DNA of 64,000 nt from Loxodes magnus (taxonomy: Eukaryota; Ciliophora; Karyorelictea; Loxodida; Loxodidae): positions 79,066 to 143,065 of the forward strand of contig CAMPDV010001058.1 of the NCBI GenBank assembly GCA_946699065.1, given 5' to 3'. The notes below the pieces were generated by a model, which saw only the letters and a program-made list of their open reading frames with translations, had not been told where the DNA came from and searched no databases. The translations under genes were made by a program, and so were the position numbers. This document shows positions 1 through 12,429 of the stretch, one piece after another; positions within the stretch are counted from its first letter, which is position 1, and each line of letters begins with the position of its first letter.

Positions 1-588
1 TTTATGTCAGTTTCTAGCAAAACTTCATTTCATATATGCTCATTCATTAAATTTTAACAGTAGACTTTGATACTGAAAACTTAGCCCAGAAGAGCCAGCT
101 TGAAGTTTTTTTCTTTAACTTTAATTGAATAAGTAATTTGAGCATTTTTCTGAGTGTATAAAACTTGGCAAAAGACACTAAAGCTGCGCAAAATTAGAAC
201 TTTAGAAATACCTTATATAACTTGAATTTATATCAGAAAGAAAAGATGATTCTTAAAAGATACAAATTTAATTAAAAAAAGGCTTCTAAATGTGAAAAAA
301 TGGATTTTTAATATGAAGATTCAGTTAGAGTCAACACAAAAAGGATATAGAAGATAAGTTCAATATATATTTCACATTTTGATAAGAAAAAGAAGTGATA
401 ACAAATTAGGAAATCTATTATTATTTTTATACTTAATCATTGAAAGATTTTTAATTCTTAAGTTTAATGTTGCTCTTGTATACATTTTATTCTATGTTTT
501 AGTTTTAATTTTAAGGTAGCATCTTTCGGAATTTCAAATTAAATCGTTAAAAAGTTTGCGTCGAAATTTAAAATTTTTTTATGTACTC

Positions 589-1011
589 TCACTTTATCGT
601 CTTAAGCAATTCTTATTGTTTATAGTAGCATATAATTCTTCTCATTAATAGTTTATTAAAAAATTTTCTTTATATAATATATCCCTATTGTAGATTCTTG
701 TTTCGCTTATTTAAATAAAATTCTAGATTTATTTATGCATCAAAATACATAATTTTTCTTTTCAATTTCTTAATTCTGAGTATTACTTATATATGTTGCG
801 TTATGATTGCCTAAGTCTTCAAATTTATGGAATTTTTGTTATAACAAGATCTTAAACAGAGGAATTCAGTTTTATTCGATGCTCAAATCTCTTCTGATTT
901 ACTATTAAAACATATTTATAGCATTTTATTAAACATATAGTTAAGTTCTTCTTCATGGGAATTGCTTTCTGGCAGTTTTTCACACTTTTCATCTTCCATG
1001 TTTTTTTGCAT
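589..1011 (-). CDS. Small hydrophilic protein, about 140 aa, unrecognised
   Basis: The minus-strand frame starts at the ATG complementary to 1009-1011 and runs 141 codons to a TGA complementary to 589-591, with TAA/TAG read as Gln. The N-terminus (MQKNMEDEKCEKLPE...) is acidic and low-complexity-free, followed by a Lys/Leu/Ile-rich region. One TGA lies in the frame at 883-885 (EEI-TGA-ASN) and would be Trp. I recognise no family. The region upstream (1.0-1.3 kb, minus strand) also reads well in another frame, so this may be the last exon or a frameshifted remnant of a longer gene. The protein is an inference from composition and ATG/TGA placement only. Confidence 0.4.
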
Positions 1012-2387
1012 TGTCTAATATTAACTTTTAATGGTAGAATTTAATATCTTTATTAAGCATTAGATTTAGATATTATGATATATGTATTAAATTTATTGTT
1101 TTGAAAGGTAATAACCTTAGAATGTTTATATAAGATATTTTCAATTAAATTCTTATTTTTCATATAGCTTTCTATTTCTTTTTATCAATTTTGCAAATCT
1201 GTTTTAAGTCGAATTTACATAGTTATAATCTATTATTTTTCTTCCATTTATAAAGAATCTTTTAGTATTAAATATCTTTTTATATGTTAATATCATATTT
1301 TTATAATAATACACTAACTACAACTTTTTTATTTTATACTTTCTAATTTTATATTTTTTAATCTACCATTTTATGATTTATTTTTTATTAGCTATTTTAT
1401 AAATATTTTGTTAATAAAATATAACTATCATTAAATATTTTAAGCATCTTAAATATATGATATATATAAAGTAAAATAGGTACTTTCTTAAATTTTTTTT
1501 TATTGTTTGGTTTAATAAATTTATTTTATAAACTTTCTCCGAAATTAATAAAAACTGATATTCATTTTTAGTTTTACATGTATAATTTATCTTACTAACT
1601 AAAAATTTCCTATAAATATTATTATTTTCTTTGATTTTATTATGTTACTTTTTTATTTTATTATTACTAAATAACAAATTTATTTAATTTTTGAAGAATT
1701 TATAATATTTATTCTTTTATAGCACTTACTTAATATTTTAAGTCTTTTCTGTGCTAAATATAATAGTTTTTTTCATATATTCATATTTCAATTTACTACT
1801 AAATAAGTTTAATTTTTAGTATATATTCTTATTTAAATTTTGTGTTTGCACATTAAATTCTACTGTATGTTCCATTTCGTAAATCATATATGAGGAAGCT
1901 TTTCTAATAATTTTCTACCTTTATAGCAAGATTTATATTTTTAATATTATTGATTAAATGTTATAATTAGTATTAATAAGGATATTTTATAATAAATGCT
2001 TCATTTTATAAGGGACTTTTATCTATAAACTTAACTAAACTTTTAAGTTTTAACTAACTGTAGCTTTATAAACTTTTAATTGACTAACTGTTTAAAGTTA
2101 TAGACTCTTATTACCTTATTCTTAATTTTGTTGCATTTAACTTATCTTTATTATGAAAGTCTTTAAAATGCAACCTTTATTATTCAAGTTATTAGTCTAA
2201 TTAATAAAAATGTTGTTGTAAATACTTTTCAATTATAAGTATTAGTTTATTTGATATAACAGAATTATGAAATAAAAAGTAGAAAATAGGGTGAAACGTC
2301 AATAATAAATGTAAATAATCTCTAAGAATAAATAAATTATAATTGAGATTTTCTAAAGAAAAATTAGAAATTTTTACTTTATTATTT
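1012..2387. other. AT-rich stretch without a recognisable gene
   Basis: T-rich on the plus strand. Minus-strand frames between about 1.0 and 1.3 kb look weakly coding (Lys/Leu/Ile-rich with Trp at TGA) and may belong to the gene at 589-1011. I saw no domain, RNA gene or repeat. Confidence 0.3.
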
Positions 2388-2640
2388 GAAAAATGGATGA
2401 TGTGCTCTATTCAGTCGAATAGGTTATCCTGTGCAGAAGACTGCATTAAAAATACTCTTGTAATGGATGCCACCACAGATAAATAAGAACGTGTCCTTTG
2501 TTTGATAAACCAGACTTTTTCGAGAGTTCTCTCTAGCGGTACAAGAATCAACTAAAGGGTAATAAAGTTCAGGTCTTAGAGTTCTCCTGTCTATATATGT
2601 CGTTAATCTGAGTAGGAGTAGGAAAATATCTAAAATCATG
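2388..2640 (+). repeat. Old, diverged SINE-B copy
   Basis: Blocks match the better SINE-B copies in the same order and spacing: GTGCAG...TGCATT, then ATGCCACCAC, then CTCTAGC and a GACT/GGG block (compare 28893-29100). The 3' tail module seen in other copies is not obvious here. The frame open in the standard code in this stretch (2424-2639) is just repeat sequence. Confidence 0.5.
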
Positions 2641-3490
2641 AATTAAACCAACTATAATTTGTAAATAGAAGAATTTAACTAGCTTGCGTAATTTAGAGCT
2701 AGAGTTGGTACTTCTCTAAATCCTTCTAACTCTAGAGAATTTCAAGAATTCAGAGAAGGAGGTAATCAGTTTTTATTTTAAAAGCCTTTAAAAGAAGAAA
2801 ATATGAACTGAATAAGGAAAAATAAATCAAGACAATGCGAATCAAAGATCAGATAAAGTTAGAGTCATTCAAGACTATTAAAACAGTAAAATTAGGTTTC
2901 TTTTATTAATCGTGATGATCTTAATAACAATTATACAACAATAATTTATATATTAAAAATAAAAACTAGAGAGAATGCTATAATTTCTAATAGCAACATA
3001 AAAGGAATATAAATATTCTCTAAAAAGCTTATATTTACTTTTATAAAGATAAAGATAAAGATAAAAATAACTTGAGATTTAAATAGAAAAACTTTAAAAA
3101 TAGCATAATATTAAAAACCCAAAAATAAGCAAAAACTTAGCAAATAAATAATAAGAGATAGCATTTAAATTAATTTAGATATTAATATAAAATTTAATAA
3201 TTTCTAAAGATTATTTAAATTAAAAGTTGCTATTCAGATAATTTCCTATAGAACTAAATTATTTTTATACTAATTTAAATTATAAATTTAGTAGCTTAAT
3301 TTAGAAATATAATTTTAGTATTATTTAATTAGAAGGAAAAAATTAAAAATTTTGAGAAATCAAAATAAGGAAAACATTGGAATATTTCTCTTTAAACCCT
3401 TTTATCATTATTAAAAAAATCGCTTTTCTTAGTTTTGAAGTTAATTAAAGTAAATAATAATAAATATAAAAATTAATTGAATAATTAAAT
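2641..3490. other. AT-rich spacer, nothing recognised
   Basis: A-rich on the plus strand with many TAA/AAA triplets. No domain, tRNA or repeat match was seen. Confidence 0.3.
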
Positions 3491-3491
3491 A

Positions 3492-3785
3492 GATGAAGAA
3501 GGCTGACTCTTTTATAAAGTATTCTAGTTTTATGGAAAAGGTCAAACTCTTATCTTATCACTGAGAAGGTAGCTGGTTAGAGTCAATTTAGAAAATGAAC
3601 AAAATATTTATGATTATCCATTCTTGCTAGCGTTTTGAAGATTATCAACCCATAGTTATGGAACTCTCTAGACAAAGCTTATTAAATTAAGCAACGGGAT
3701 ATCCACGTTATGTTCGACAAGAAACTGCCCTGAGTCTTTTAGCTGAAAAGAAACTTCCAGTCCCTCAAAAGAGAAACTTTTAAAG
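3492..3785 (+). repeat. Old, diverged SINE-A copy
   Basis: Aligns by eye over its whole length with the SINE-A copies at 9.0 and 24.6 kb: AGATG.AG start, CACTGAGAAGGTAGCTGGTTAGAGTC core, GATTATCCATTCTTG, CATAGTTATGGAACTC, CGGGATATCCACGTTAT and AAACTTCCAGTCCC end. It carries many substitutions, so it is older than the other copies. No clear TSD was found. Confidence 0.6.
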
Positions 3786-4120
3786 ATTATAATAAATAAA
3801 AATTATTTGAAGCAACTTTATTTTTTCAAATAAAAGTCTGAAATAAATTGCATAGTTAAAATTTTATCTTTTGCTAGTTTATTAAATTCTAATAAATATA
3901 ATCTATTTAAGTGAATTTAGCTTTTTAAATGCTTTTAAGTGAATGATTGTATAGCCAGATTTAATGTAAATTAACTATATGAAATAGCATAAATTAATGG
4001 ATATCAAATTAGCAATATTCTTTAACAAGTTAAATAGAAACAATACGGATCTCTTAATACACTAGATTGTGAGTTCAGTAAAGGGAAAACTTCAAATTTG
4101 TTTAACTGTAATACATCTCA

Positions 4121-4574
4121 ATGAAAGGCGGAAAGGAAAACATGAAGTGGAAAAGATAACAACAAAATGAAAATAAATAAAGGAGAAAAGATAAAAAACA
4201 GAGATTAACATATTATCAACCAGCCTAGGTAATAATAATCCAAGAAGAAAGGAAGATGATTTAAGAAGAGAATAAAATGATAATTGAAGAAAGAGAAATA
4301 AAAGGCAAAAAGCAAATAAAGATTTAAAACAATGAAATATAAATTATTTATTACTATGAAAATATGAATAAGTACTATTTTTCTTCTAAATAAAGATGAA
4401 GATATGTAAGAAGATGTGATGGAGAGATAATAAAGAACTAACAAAAATTAGAAATAATTGGAAGAAGACAAAAAAGAATTGAAATAATAAGTAAAAAGGA
4501 TGATACGATAAGAGATTATTTAAACTCTAAACACAAGTTCTTTTTCTAAGTTTTCATTCAGTTTTCCTTAATTT
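4121..4574 (+). CDS. Lys/Glu/Gln-rich coiled-coil-like ORF, unrecognised
   Basis: With TAR = Gln a frame starts at ATG 4121 and stays open for about 150 codons. It gives a charged protein with long Glu/Lys/Ile runs typical of coiled coil (IQEERKMIQEENKMIIEERE). One TGA is in frame (KQR-TGA-RYVRR). The next TGA, at about 4572, lies in T-rich DNA that is the start of a terminal repeat module (about 4.55-5.24 kb) and is a plausible stop. No homologue was recognised. Composition supports coding, but A-rich strands give Lys/Gln/Ile-rich products by chance. Confidence 0.35.
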
Positions 4575-5240
4575 GATTCTTATGTCTACTTCAAACTATT
4601 ATTATTTACTTTTTTTTATATTGTAGTCTTCAATAATTACTTTTTAAATTTCGGGATTTTCATTGATTAATTTTTAGATTATTTTTTTTTTTTTTTCATT
4701 TTTTTTGACTTAATTTTTCTTTTTTAATTCATATTTTTATTTTGCAAGTATTTTTTTAGATTTGTTGATAAAGTTTTTATGTTTCCTTTTTTATTTTTTT
4801 TACCATTTTTGAAATTTACTTGTTTAAAATTTAAGATTTTGGCTAATTTTATTCGTTTTATTTCAATCTTTCTATTAATTTTGTTTTAATTTTTTTAATT
4901 TAGACATACAATTTTTTCAATATAAGGTTATAAATTTCATGTTTTGTATTTTTGTATTTTTTTGATTATTTCATTAACATTTTCGTTTAAAATATTTTTA
5001 TCTTATATATTGTTTTTTTTGGCTTTACTATTACTTACGATTTATTTTTTTAAGTTTATTTTTAATTTATTTTTTAATTTTTTTAAACTTTTTTGTAGAA
5101 ATATTAAAACTTTTTTTCTTTAGATTGGTTTTATTAAAATGTATTTATTTTATTTTATTAAATGAAATATAATATAATATAATATAAAATTATAAATGCT
5201 TTACGTTTTCATCCAGCATTTAACAGGTTTAAATTTTTTC
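4552..5240 (+). repeat. Left terminal direct-repeat module of arm 1
   Basis: T-rich module that reappears in the same orientation at 10917-11500. Shared landmarks in order: TTTTCATTCAGTTTTCCTTA, TTTTGCAAGT, TGGCTTTACTATTACTTA, and a CCAGCATTTAACA block (CCCAGCGTTTAACA at the right end). The inner part (from about 4.93 kb) is also mirrored at 46.6-46.9 kb. Low complexity makes exact borders uncertain. Confidence 0.45.
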
Positions 5241-6510
5241 CATTTTTTTTTTATTTTTAAAACGAATAGAAAAAGAAAATATTTAATATAATAGAAAAAT
5301 TTAATTTTAGTTTAATAAAAGATATATTCAACTTAAAGAAAAATATACGCAGGAAAAGATTAATTTAAGATTCTAAGAAAGAAGAAAAGGTAATTTGATA
5401 TAAATTTAATCTAAAGCACGATCTTCATAAAATTTCTTTATAATCCTATTTTTAAGCTTGATGCTAGTTATAAAAAAATATAAAATCAAGAAGTTTGAAA
5501 GAAATTCTAAGCATCCTTTAAACCTTTTTAAATAATAAAATGCACTTTTATTGTATAATCTTTGAGAGAAAAGTTTAAAAATATAAAATTTTTATCTAAA
5601 ATTAAAAAAAATTGAAATATTTAATGAAAAAACATTAAAAATTAGAATCTTAAATAAAAAGTTAGAGACACTATTGAATAATAAGTCTCTTATTTTATAA
5701 TAAAAAATAAAATATATTAAATTAATGAAAAAAGTTATTTTATATTCATCAAGTTAAAACTAAAAACTTCATTAATTTTTTATAAAATAATTTATGTGAA
5801 AAAATGATAGAACATTTTTTTACTCTCTTTTGCTATATCTAGACTGTTCTTAAAAAACATTTTTTTTTAATTATCAGAATTCCGTTTAATGAGAAATGAA
5901 CGTCTTAAAAAAATTATCAAAATAATCCAATATGTTAAGAAATTATTTTTAGATCTTTTTATATTTGCTCCTTCTTAAATGTAATAGTTTAATGAATTCT
6001 GAATAAATGTGATAAAATTTCACTATAATTTTTTTAATATAAAAGAGGAAACTAATATTGATATAATTCGCATCTAAAAAATTAAGAAAAAAATAGATAT
6101 TGATAGAGAATTGAACCAGGAAATGAGTCATAAATAGTCATCAAAATACTTGAAAAACTCACCCACGAAGTAAAGAAAAGAAAAAATGCCTAAAATGGAA
6201 TAATCAAAAATCTTGGGTTTAAAAATAAAAATACTAAAACACGAAAATTTACAGTAATGGTACTGGAAACTAAGAAAGTGAAAAAAATTAGAACAAGACT
6301 CAAATTAATCTATTAATATAAAGTTAAAGTGCTAGCACGATTATAATTTTCAAAATTTTTAAGTTCCGATTAACTCATAACTATGGCTTAAGAAATTTCA
6401 CTGACAGTGAATGTGATAAATTGGAACTAATTTCGATGTCAATTGTAGCAATATTATGGCGAAAATTGTTACGGAAGCCTTTATGGTTTTAAAATATCAA
6501 ATAAATAATA
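5241..6510. other. AT-rich part of arm 1 with no supportable gene
   Basis: Several plus-strand frames read well here with TAR = Gln and TGA = Trp. The homologous segment of arm 2 (about 45.4-46.6 kb) differs by 1-nt and 7-nt indels within those frames, which argues against a constrained protein. Confidence 0.4.
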
Positions 6511-6905
6511 TGATTATAGAGCGTGTAGCGCCTAGATGGCGTTCATTACTTTCAATATTAATATTAAAAGAAAGTTTTCTCGTGCTTCTTGTAGTCATTC
6601 TAACCATCCAATAAGTCATGTCAGCTTCTCCAAATTAGAATCTGTTTATTAAAGATTATTCTCAAATCTTGAATCAAATGCTCGAATCTTTTTGAATAAG
6701 ATCAAAATAAGAATTAGTAATTAAGCCATTAGAAGGCCCGTTAGTCAAATGTACATACTGCTAGCGAGGAACCCTGGGTAAATTAGATTTGTTTCTTCAG
6801 AGCTTTTCCACCTTTCCCCAGGTGATATCTAGTGCGTGATTACTCGCAATACAGTATACACTGCACCAGATTACATACTAGTTTTTCTGACTACGGCCGA
6901 CATCC
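6511..6905 (-). repeat. SINE-B copy in arm 1
   Basis: The minus orientation runs from the head near 6905 (GTCGGCCGTAGTCAG) through CTGGTGCAGTGTATACTG, the CTAGCAGTATGTACATTTGA / GACGGGCCTTC block and the ATTAATATTGAAAG segment. It ends at the tail GGCGCTACACGCTCTATAATC at 6511-6532. A/T-rich (ATTT-like) sequence follows the tail. The mirrored copy is at 44.95-45.36 kb. Confidence 0.8.
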
Positions 6906-8987
6906 ATATATTCATTAAAAAAAGTAAACTCATAATTATGATATTATAGTTTAACTATTGCTTATGCAGCTTTAGTTGGATCGTTATTTTCCGCATTTTT
7001 TTAATTTACTTCTGTAAGTTTTATTCTGGTGGCTAAGCTCACATTTTTCTTTATTCTTACTAAAAATTTAATTTTATTCAAGGCTTTTGCAAAAGTAAAA
7101 ATAACAAAAAAATGTTTAAATTATATGAATTTTTGAAATAAATTTGTATTAAATTAGAAAAAAAATACTATTAGTATATTAATTAAACTTAATAATTTTC
7201 AAAATTGCTTAAGTGGTATAAATGATAAATATATCAAAATTAAGATAAAAAAATAAATAGAAAAAAAGTATAAAATGATTATTAATTAATTATCTAAAGT
7301 TATATAAAAAAATGGAAAACAGATGGAAATTGAATATGTACTCCGTTGTTTGCAAATAAGTAAGTGGAGATGCGTAGTTAATACTGAACACCGACACTGT
7401 TTGGAAACTTTCAGCTTCAAGGGCGAAATATCCATTCTGATCTCATCCTTTATTGCCTTTTTTTAGGAAAGGTAAGTATTATTTAGGTAGTATCATAGAG
7501 AGAAACAAGAATTTTAACCATTCTGTAGGTCAATTAAAGCAGAAAGGAGAATCTAACTCAATTTAAATTAATTAAATTTAATTTAATTTAAAATATTCTT
7601 AAAAAATTAAATATAAGCTTAAAAAAACTAAAAAATAAAAAGCTAAAATAAAAAAAAAATTAAATAATTAAATAATTAAATTTATTAATTTATATTAAAT
7701 ATTAAGAAATTAAAAAATCTAGTAGATGTTATAAAAAAATTAAGTTGAAATTGTTAATATCATCTATAGTTAATTTTAATAATAGAAATAAGTGAGTGAA
7801 GCATGTAAGATCATTACAAAAATTTCATATTTAATCTTAAATTAAAATTTTGAAATTTCAATACTCTTTTACATAATCTTTATGAAATTATTATTATTTT
7901 ATGATTTAAAAATATTTAGTTTTACTAATTATATTAGCATAATAATATATGGCTAATTAAATAAATTTTTATTAACATTCGAACAGAAATTTAGCAACTT
8001 TAATTTTTTAATTTTTTTTAAAATCACCATAAATAACCAAATCGTAAGAAAACCAAAATAAGTAAAAATTTTGTATGCAGTATTAATAAAATAAATAGAA
8101 TATTGTATAAAATTTTATTTATTAAGGAGGTAATTTCTTAATCACTTATATAAAAAATAATTTATTTATTTGCAAAAATAAATTCTAAGACTTTCTCTGG
8201 TTTACATATAAATATAAGGACTTATTTAAGATAATTAGGTTTACACGTTAGATTTTATTTTTTTAATAATAATTTAATCTCAAAAAACTAACTTTAATAG
8301 AATAATTTAGTATAATATCAAAAATGTTATAATTAAATATTGAAAAAAAGGGGAATGGTACAAGCAATTAAATTCAAGTAATTATTTTGGTTATTGTACC
8401 CTTTGATTGGTGTATGGCGGTGTGCTTTCTTAACTAATTTTGGAATTTTAGATTTAGATAAGGAGGTTTGGAGTCTAATATTTCGCAATATTTACAATGG
8501 ATTGCAGATTCGATGATGACTTGTCATTATCTACAAATTAGGCGTATAAAAGATAAATTCTCAAGCATAGATTCAAGTGAGGTAATTATGTGTTGTATTT
8601 AAGGCTTTCTTGATCCGAAATTGGGTTCTTAAGCAAAATTAAAATTTTATATAAATTTTTTATCTATTATTAACTTTAATAGACACTTTATTCTATAAAT
8701 ATTAAGCTAGAATGCTGGATTTCAGATTTTTTAATGACTAAAAACAAAAAACATTTAAATTATAAAAAAGTTATAATTTTTGCTCCTTTCAATTATAAAC
8801 ATTTTAGTTTTATTATTTTCCATTTCGCTATTCGTAATTTTTTAGCATAATTTGCTTATTTTTACTTCAGTTAAAACAGTAATTTTATTTATGACTATAT
8901 AAAAAGTTTAACAAACTTTCTTCCAGATTTTTAAATTTAGCATAACTACCACACCAAAAAAAATAAGAAAGAAAGCTATAGAGAATT

Positions 8988-9324
8988 ATTTAATTATATA
9001 ATATAATTGAAAAGATGGTGGGAGCTGAGATTGACCTTCTTGACTAAACTTTCTGGCTAGGAAAAAGTTCCTGTCTTGTTGCTGAGAAAGTCTTTGGTCA
9101 GAGTCATTTTCTCAAGGAAACACTGTCTTCTAGGTTATCCACTCTTGGTATGGGCTTGAAGCCTTGCTGCTCATAGCGATGGAACTTCCTGGCATCTGTG
9201 TCTGGAACACAACAGGATATCTCCAGTATTCCTAAAAAAGAGAGAATCGGGTCGTATAACTGGAAAGGAGTTTCAGTTCCCAAAATTCTTTTAGCTAAAA
9301 TTATTAATTTAATTATATAGTATA
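8988..9324 (+). repeat. SINE-A copy with TSD in arm 1
   Basis: The element is about 9006-9306, flanked by ATTTAATTATATAATATA (8988-9005) and a copy with one mismatch at 9307-9324. It starts AATTGAAAAGATGGTGGGAG and ends near TTTTAGCTAAAATTATT. The 18-bp duplication indicates retroposition-type insertion. Mirrored in arm 2 at 42.26-42.54 kb, so the insertion predates the arm duplication. Confidence 0.85.
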
Positions 9325-10289
9325 AAGTTTATCACAACACTTTAGAGTTTTCCGTTCGATGATCAATATATCTCAAGCATATTATGCGAAAACTTTTTCC
9401 TATTTACGTTTTTTTTAGAGAAATTCAAAGCATTATCTTACCATATGCCCTTTACATTTGCAGTATCAGAACCTCATTATTTTTCTACTAAAATTTTAAA
9501 ATTTCGGTGAAAAGATATTGATCAATTATCTTGGATTATTTCTTCACTTAGTTAGGTTTACTCCAATCCAAAATATCTTTAAATTTGTATCATTTTTAGG
9601 CTATTTTAAATTGCATTAATTTACAGCAATATTTATTAAGATTAAGTAATCCAGTTTATTTCTTGTCTAATAATTTTATTTTCATTTATAAGTAGATTAA
9701 TGGATATCATCAAATTCTCAGTTTATCGGCTTAGATCACTTACTGTTTTTAGTTTTTCGATCTCCAACTTCAAAAAGTATAGTTCATCTGTGATATCTAG
9801 CTAAGATATTCTGGATTTTATGGAAGAAATCTATTTCTTAGGTGCCATTTTTAAATTATCATAATATTTTTTTATTTAATAAAGCTATTATTTTTAAAGT
9901 TAATTGTTGCTTTGTAAAATTATATCGTGGTTAAAATCCTAAAGCTATTAAACATTAAATTAGTAATTTTTATAGTTCTAATCTAAGACTCTTAATTAGA
10001 GATTATTACTTATTCTTTTTTGAGAGTTTAACGAAATTTTATTGAAAAATTTGCAAAGAAGAAAATTAGAATTTAATTGATTGATAAAAGATTAGGATTC
10101 TCATAAATTAACGTAGATATAATCATTAATTATAATAATTCGACAATAAGTTTCATTTCTAAAAGCTAAAGTATATAAAATTAAAAGTTGTGTTGAAGTG
10201 ATAATATACAAGAATTTTTTATTCTTTGTATTTTAAGACTAGAACTAATCAAGAGAAACAATTGAATACCTATGTTTTTTTTCTTATCA

Positions 10290-11070
10290 TCTTTAAACTT
10301 CTCTCTTAAGCTACGGTTTAAAGTCACATCTTTAATTATTAAAATCTTCTGAATTTCGATGAAAAAATGCATTTTTTACTTAGATATTCATATTTCTGGG
10401 CTACTTCTTACTTTTTAAATATCTTTAAACTAAGGTCTATCCTTCAAATATTTTAGTTTCTTTCTGTAATCAAATGAATCCAGTTTGCCTTATCTATACT
10501 TTTCCATATCTTGTTAAAACTTCTCTCTAAAGCGCTTCTGAAAAGTCACATCTTCCAATATTCAAATCTTCTGTCCTTCAATGAAAAATTCAATTTTTAC
10601 TTAATTATGTTTTTTCTCTGTCTTGCTTCAAATTTTTTTCTTAAGCTTTTTTTTAAGTAATATATTCGCTTATTCTAATTTCTATCTGTTGATTTATTCA
10701 TTCAGCTTTACTTAGTTAAGCCTGATCTCTTTATTACTTCAGACTTCACTCTTAAGTTTTGTATTAAATTTATATCTTAAAGTATTCTTAATTTATGACT
10801 GTCATTGAATGAATCTAGTTGATAAATAGTTAAGATTTATCATTTTCTTACTTCAGAATTCACTCTTAAATTTATTATTAAATTCACATCTTAAAGTATT
10901 TGAAAATTCTGACTTTCGATATTTTCATTCAGTTTTTCTTAATTATGCTTTTTCTTTGTCTGTTTCTTACTTCTCTCATAAGCTTATCATTATAATCTGA
11001 TATTCAATAATTCTGTTTGAAAATCTTGAATCATAAGTGATTCATTTCTAAATTATTTTTTCAACTTAAT
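10290..11070 (+). repeat. Minisatellite of about 115 bp in arm 1
   Basis: Six to seven diverged units in tandem. Each starts near a CTTCTCTCTTAAGCT-like block, carries (A/T)TCACATCTT and a TTCAATGAA/TTTCGATGAA block, and ends TTTTTCTTTGTCT.CTTACTTC. Arm 2 (40.69-41.29 kb) has fewer units, which explains most of the arm length difference. Confidence 0.6.
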
Positions 11071-11500
11071 TTTCTTCTTCTTATTGCTTGCTTTTAATTT
11101 TGCAAGTTTTTCTATCTAGATTTTTAAATATCTTTTTATATGTTTTTTTATTAAATCTTTTCATTTTTTTTGCCATTTTTATTTAAAATTTGATTTTTCA
11201 ATATTTTAATATTTTGGCTATTGTTATTTAATATTATCTTTAATTTCTTTTCATTTTTTTAAACTAAAGCATAATATTTTTTGCTTGGTCATTACTTAAA
11301 ATTTCTTTTTTCTATGTGATTTTATAATTTCTTTTTAATTTTTTTTAAACTTTTGTCGAAAATTTAAACTTAATTATTTTAGCTTGTTTTTTTTAAATTT
11401 ATTACATTTATTTTCTTTATTAAAATACAATATAAAATTAAAAAGCTTTTGCGTTTTTTACCCAGCGTTTAACATTTTAAATTTTGTTAATGCTTTTTAG
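10917..11500 (+). repeat. Right terminal direct-repeat module of arm 1
   Basis: Same orientation and order of landmarks as 4552-5240: TTTTCATTCAGTTTTTCTTA, TTTTGCAAGTTTTT, TGCTTGGTCATTACTTA, CCCAGCGTTTAACA. Mirrored in arm 2 at about 40.26-40.84 kb. Confidence 0.45.
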
Positions 11501-11539
11501 TGAAATATTATTTTAGACTTCACTATATTTGTTTTCCTT

Positions 11540-12429
11540 TAATCAAATATAAGTCATATTTAATCTCCTAAAATAATTCCTTTAAACTCTTGTCTTCAAT
11601 TTAATTTTAATATAATAATCCTTTTTAATCTATTTGATTATAACTTTCATATTAAAATAAATTATATGAAGAATCTCTATAATTCTGAAGAAGTGTTATA
11701 TCAATAATACTTAAAATAGTAAATAGGTATTTAAGCTTGTATAAGTTATATAATAACTTTAGATTAAGAATTAAAAGAATAAATATAATCAATTCATTTC
11801 CTATTAATACTTATAAATCTATCATAAAGTGTTTATCATATCTTATCTGTCTATTAATTAAGTGAGTATCAAATATCTCTACAAACTATTATATATCAAT
11901 AAACCTCCAGTTTCATAATCAAAAAAATAAAGAATAATAAACTTTAAAATTATGTCTAAATAAAAAAGTAGTTTACTTAATAAAGTTATTAACCTTGCTA
12001 CGTATCTAGTTATCTCTAAAATGAGGTTTAAAGTTTAATGTTACAAATAATAAAAATGATATATAAAGCTTAGGATTTAATTTATATATAAGAAATTAAG
12101 ATAAAATGCTTGAAATAATTTATTCAAATTTACAATATTTCCTATAAATCTAGAATATTATTTCTTCATAAACTTAAATTATAATAATTATTATTTCTAT
12201 AAATCCTAAGTTTACTTAGTATATAATATATAAGTAAGAAGTATAGAGAATATATTTATAAATCTTTTTATATTTTTATTTAATCTCCCACCTTTAATTA
12301 TATAAGATAAATTTTGTATTTGTATTTATGATTTTTATATTTTTGTTAGTTCTGTAGATTAAATGTAAGATATGATAGGTTTTTTTAATATTTAGCGTAT
12401 TAAATAATTTTCGTTGCTGTTAAATTGAG
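11540..12429. other. AT-rich spacer, nothing recognised
   Basis: Lies between the inner edge of arm 1 and the tRNA genes. No domain-bearing frame or repeat was seen. Confidence 0.3.

Larger units (their letters stand above)
4925..11537 (+). repeat. Arm 1 of a large inverted repeat (pairs with 40218-46935)
   Basis: The reverse complement of 40218-46935 aligns with this segment through many unique landmarks. One is the GC-richer block at 7320-7480, which matches 44395-44530 with only a few differences. Another is the 8350-8630 block, which matches 43255-43535. The SINE-B at 6.5-6.9 kb and the SINE-A at 9.0-9.3 kb also match. Small indels are frequent, and arm 1 holds roughly 200 bp extra at about 10.4-10.6 kb, about two minisatellite units. 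The spacer between arms is about 28.7 kb. Indels do not preserve any reading frame, so the frames inside the arms do not look under protein-level selection. Confidence 0.85.

Noticed and set aside
2424..2639. 71-aa minus-strand frame
   Set aside because: Lies within an old SINE-B copy. No start context or homologue.
5804..6527. Long plus-strand frame (TAR = Gln, TGA = Trp) in arm 1 leading into a SINE-B
   Set aside because: The mirrored segment in arm 2 has indels of 1 and about 7 nt that break it, and two other frames look equally good. With no stops, openness is not evidence.
6951..7560. Plus-strand frame with hydrophobic N-terminus (SLTIAYAALVGSLFSAFF) suggesting a membrane protein
   Set aside because: Attractive composition, but the arms show indels and no family match. 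Kept only as a note, not a gene.
10181..10372. 63-aa minus-strand frame in the standard code
   Set aside because: Lies in the minisatellite edge of arm 1. It is low-complexity and not conserved as a frame in arm 2.
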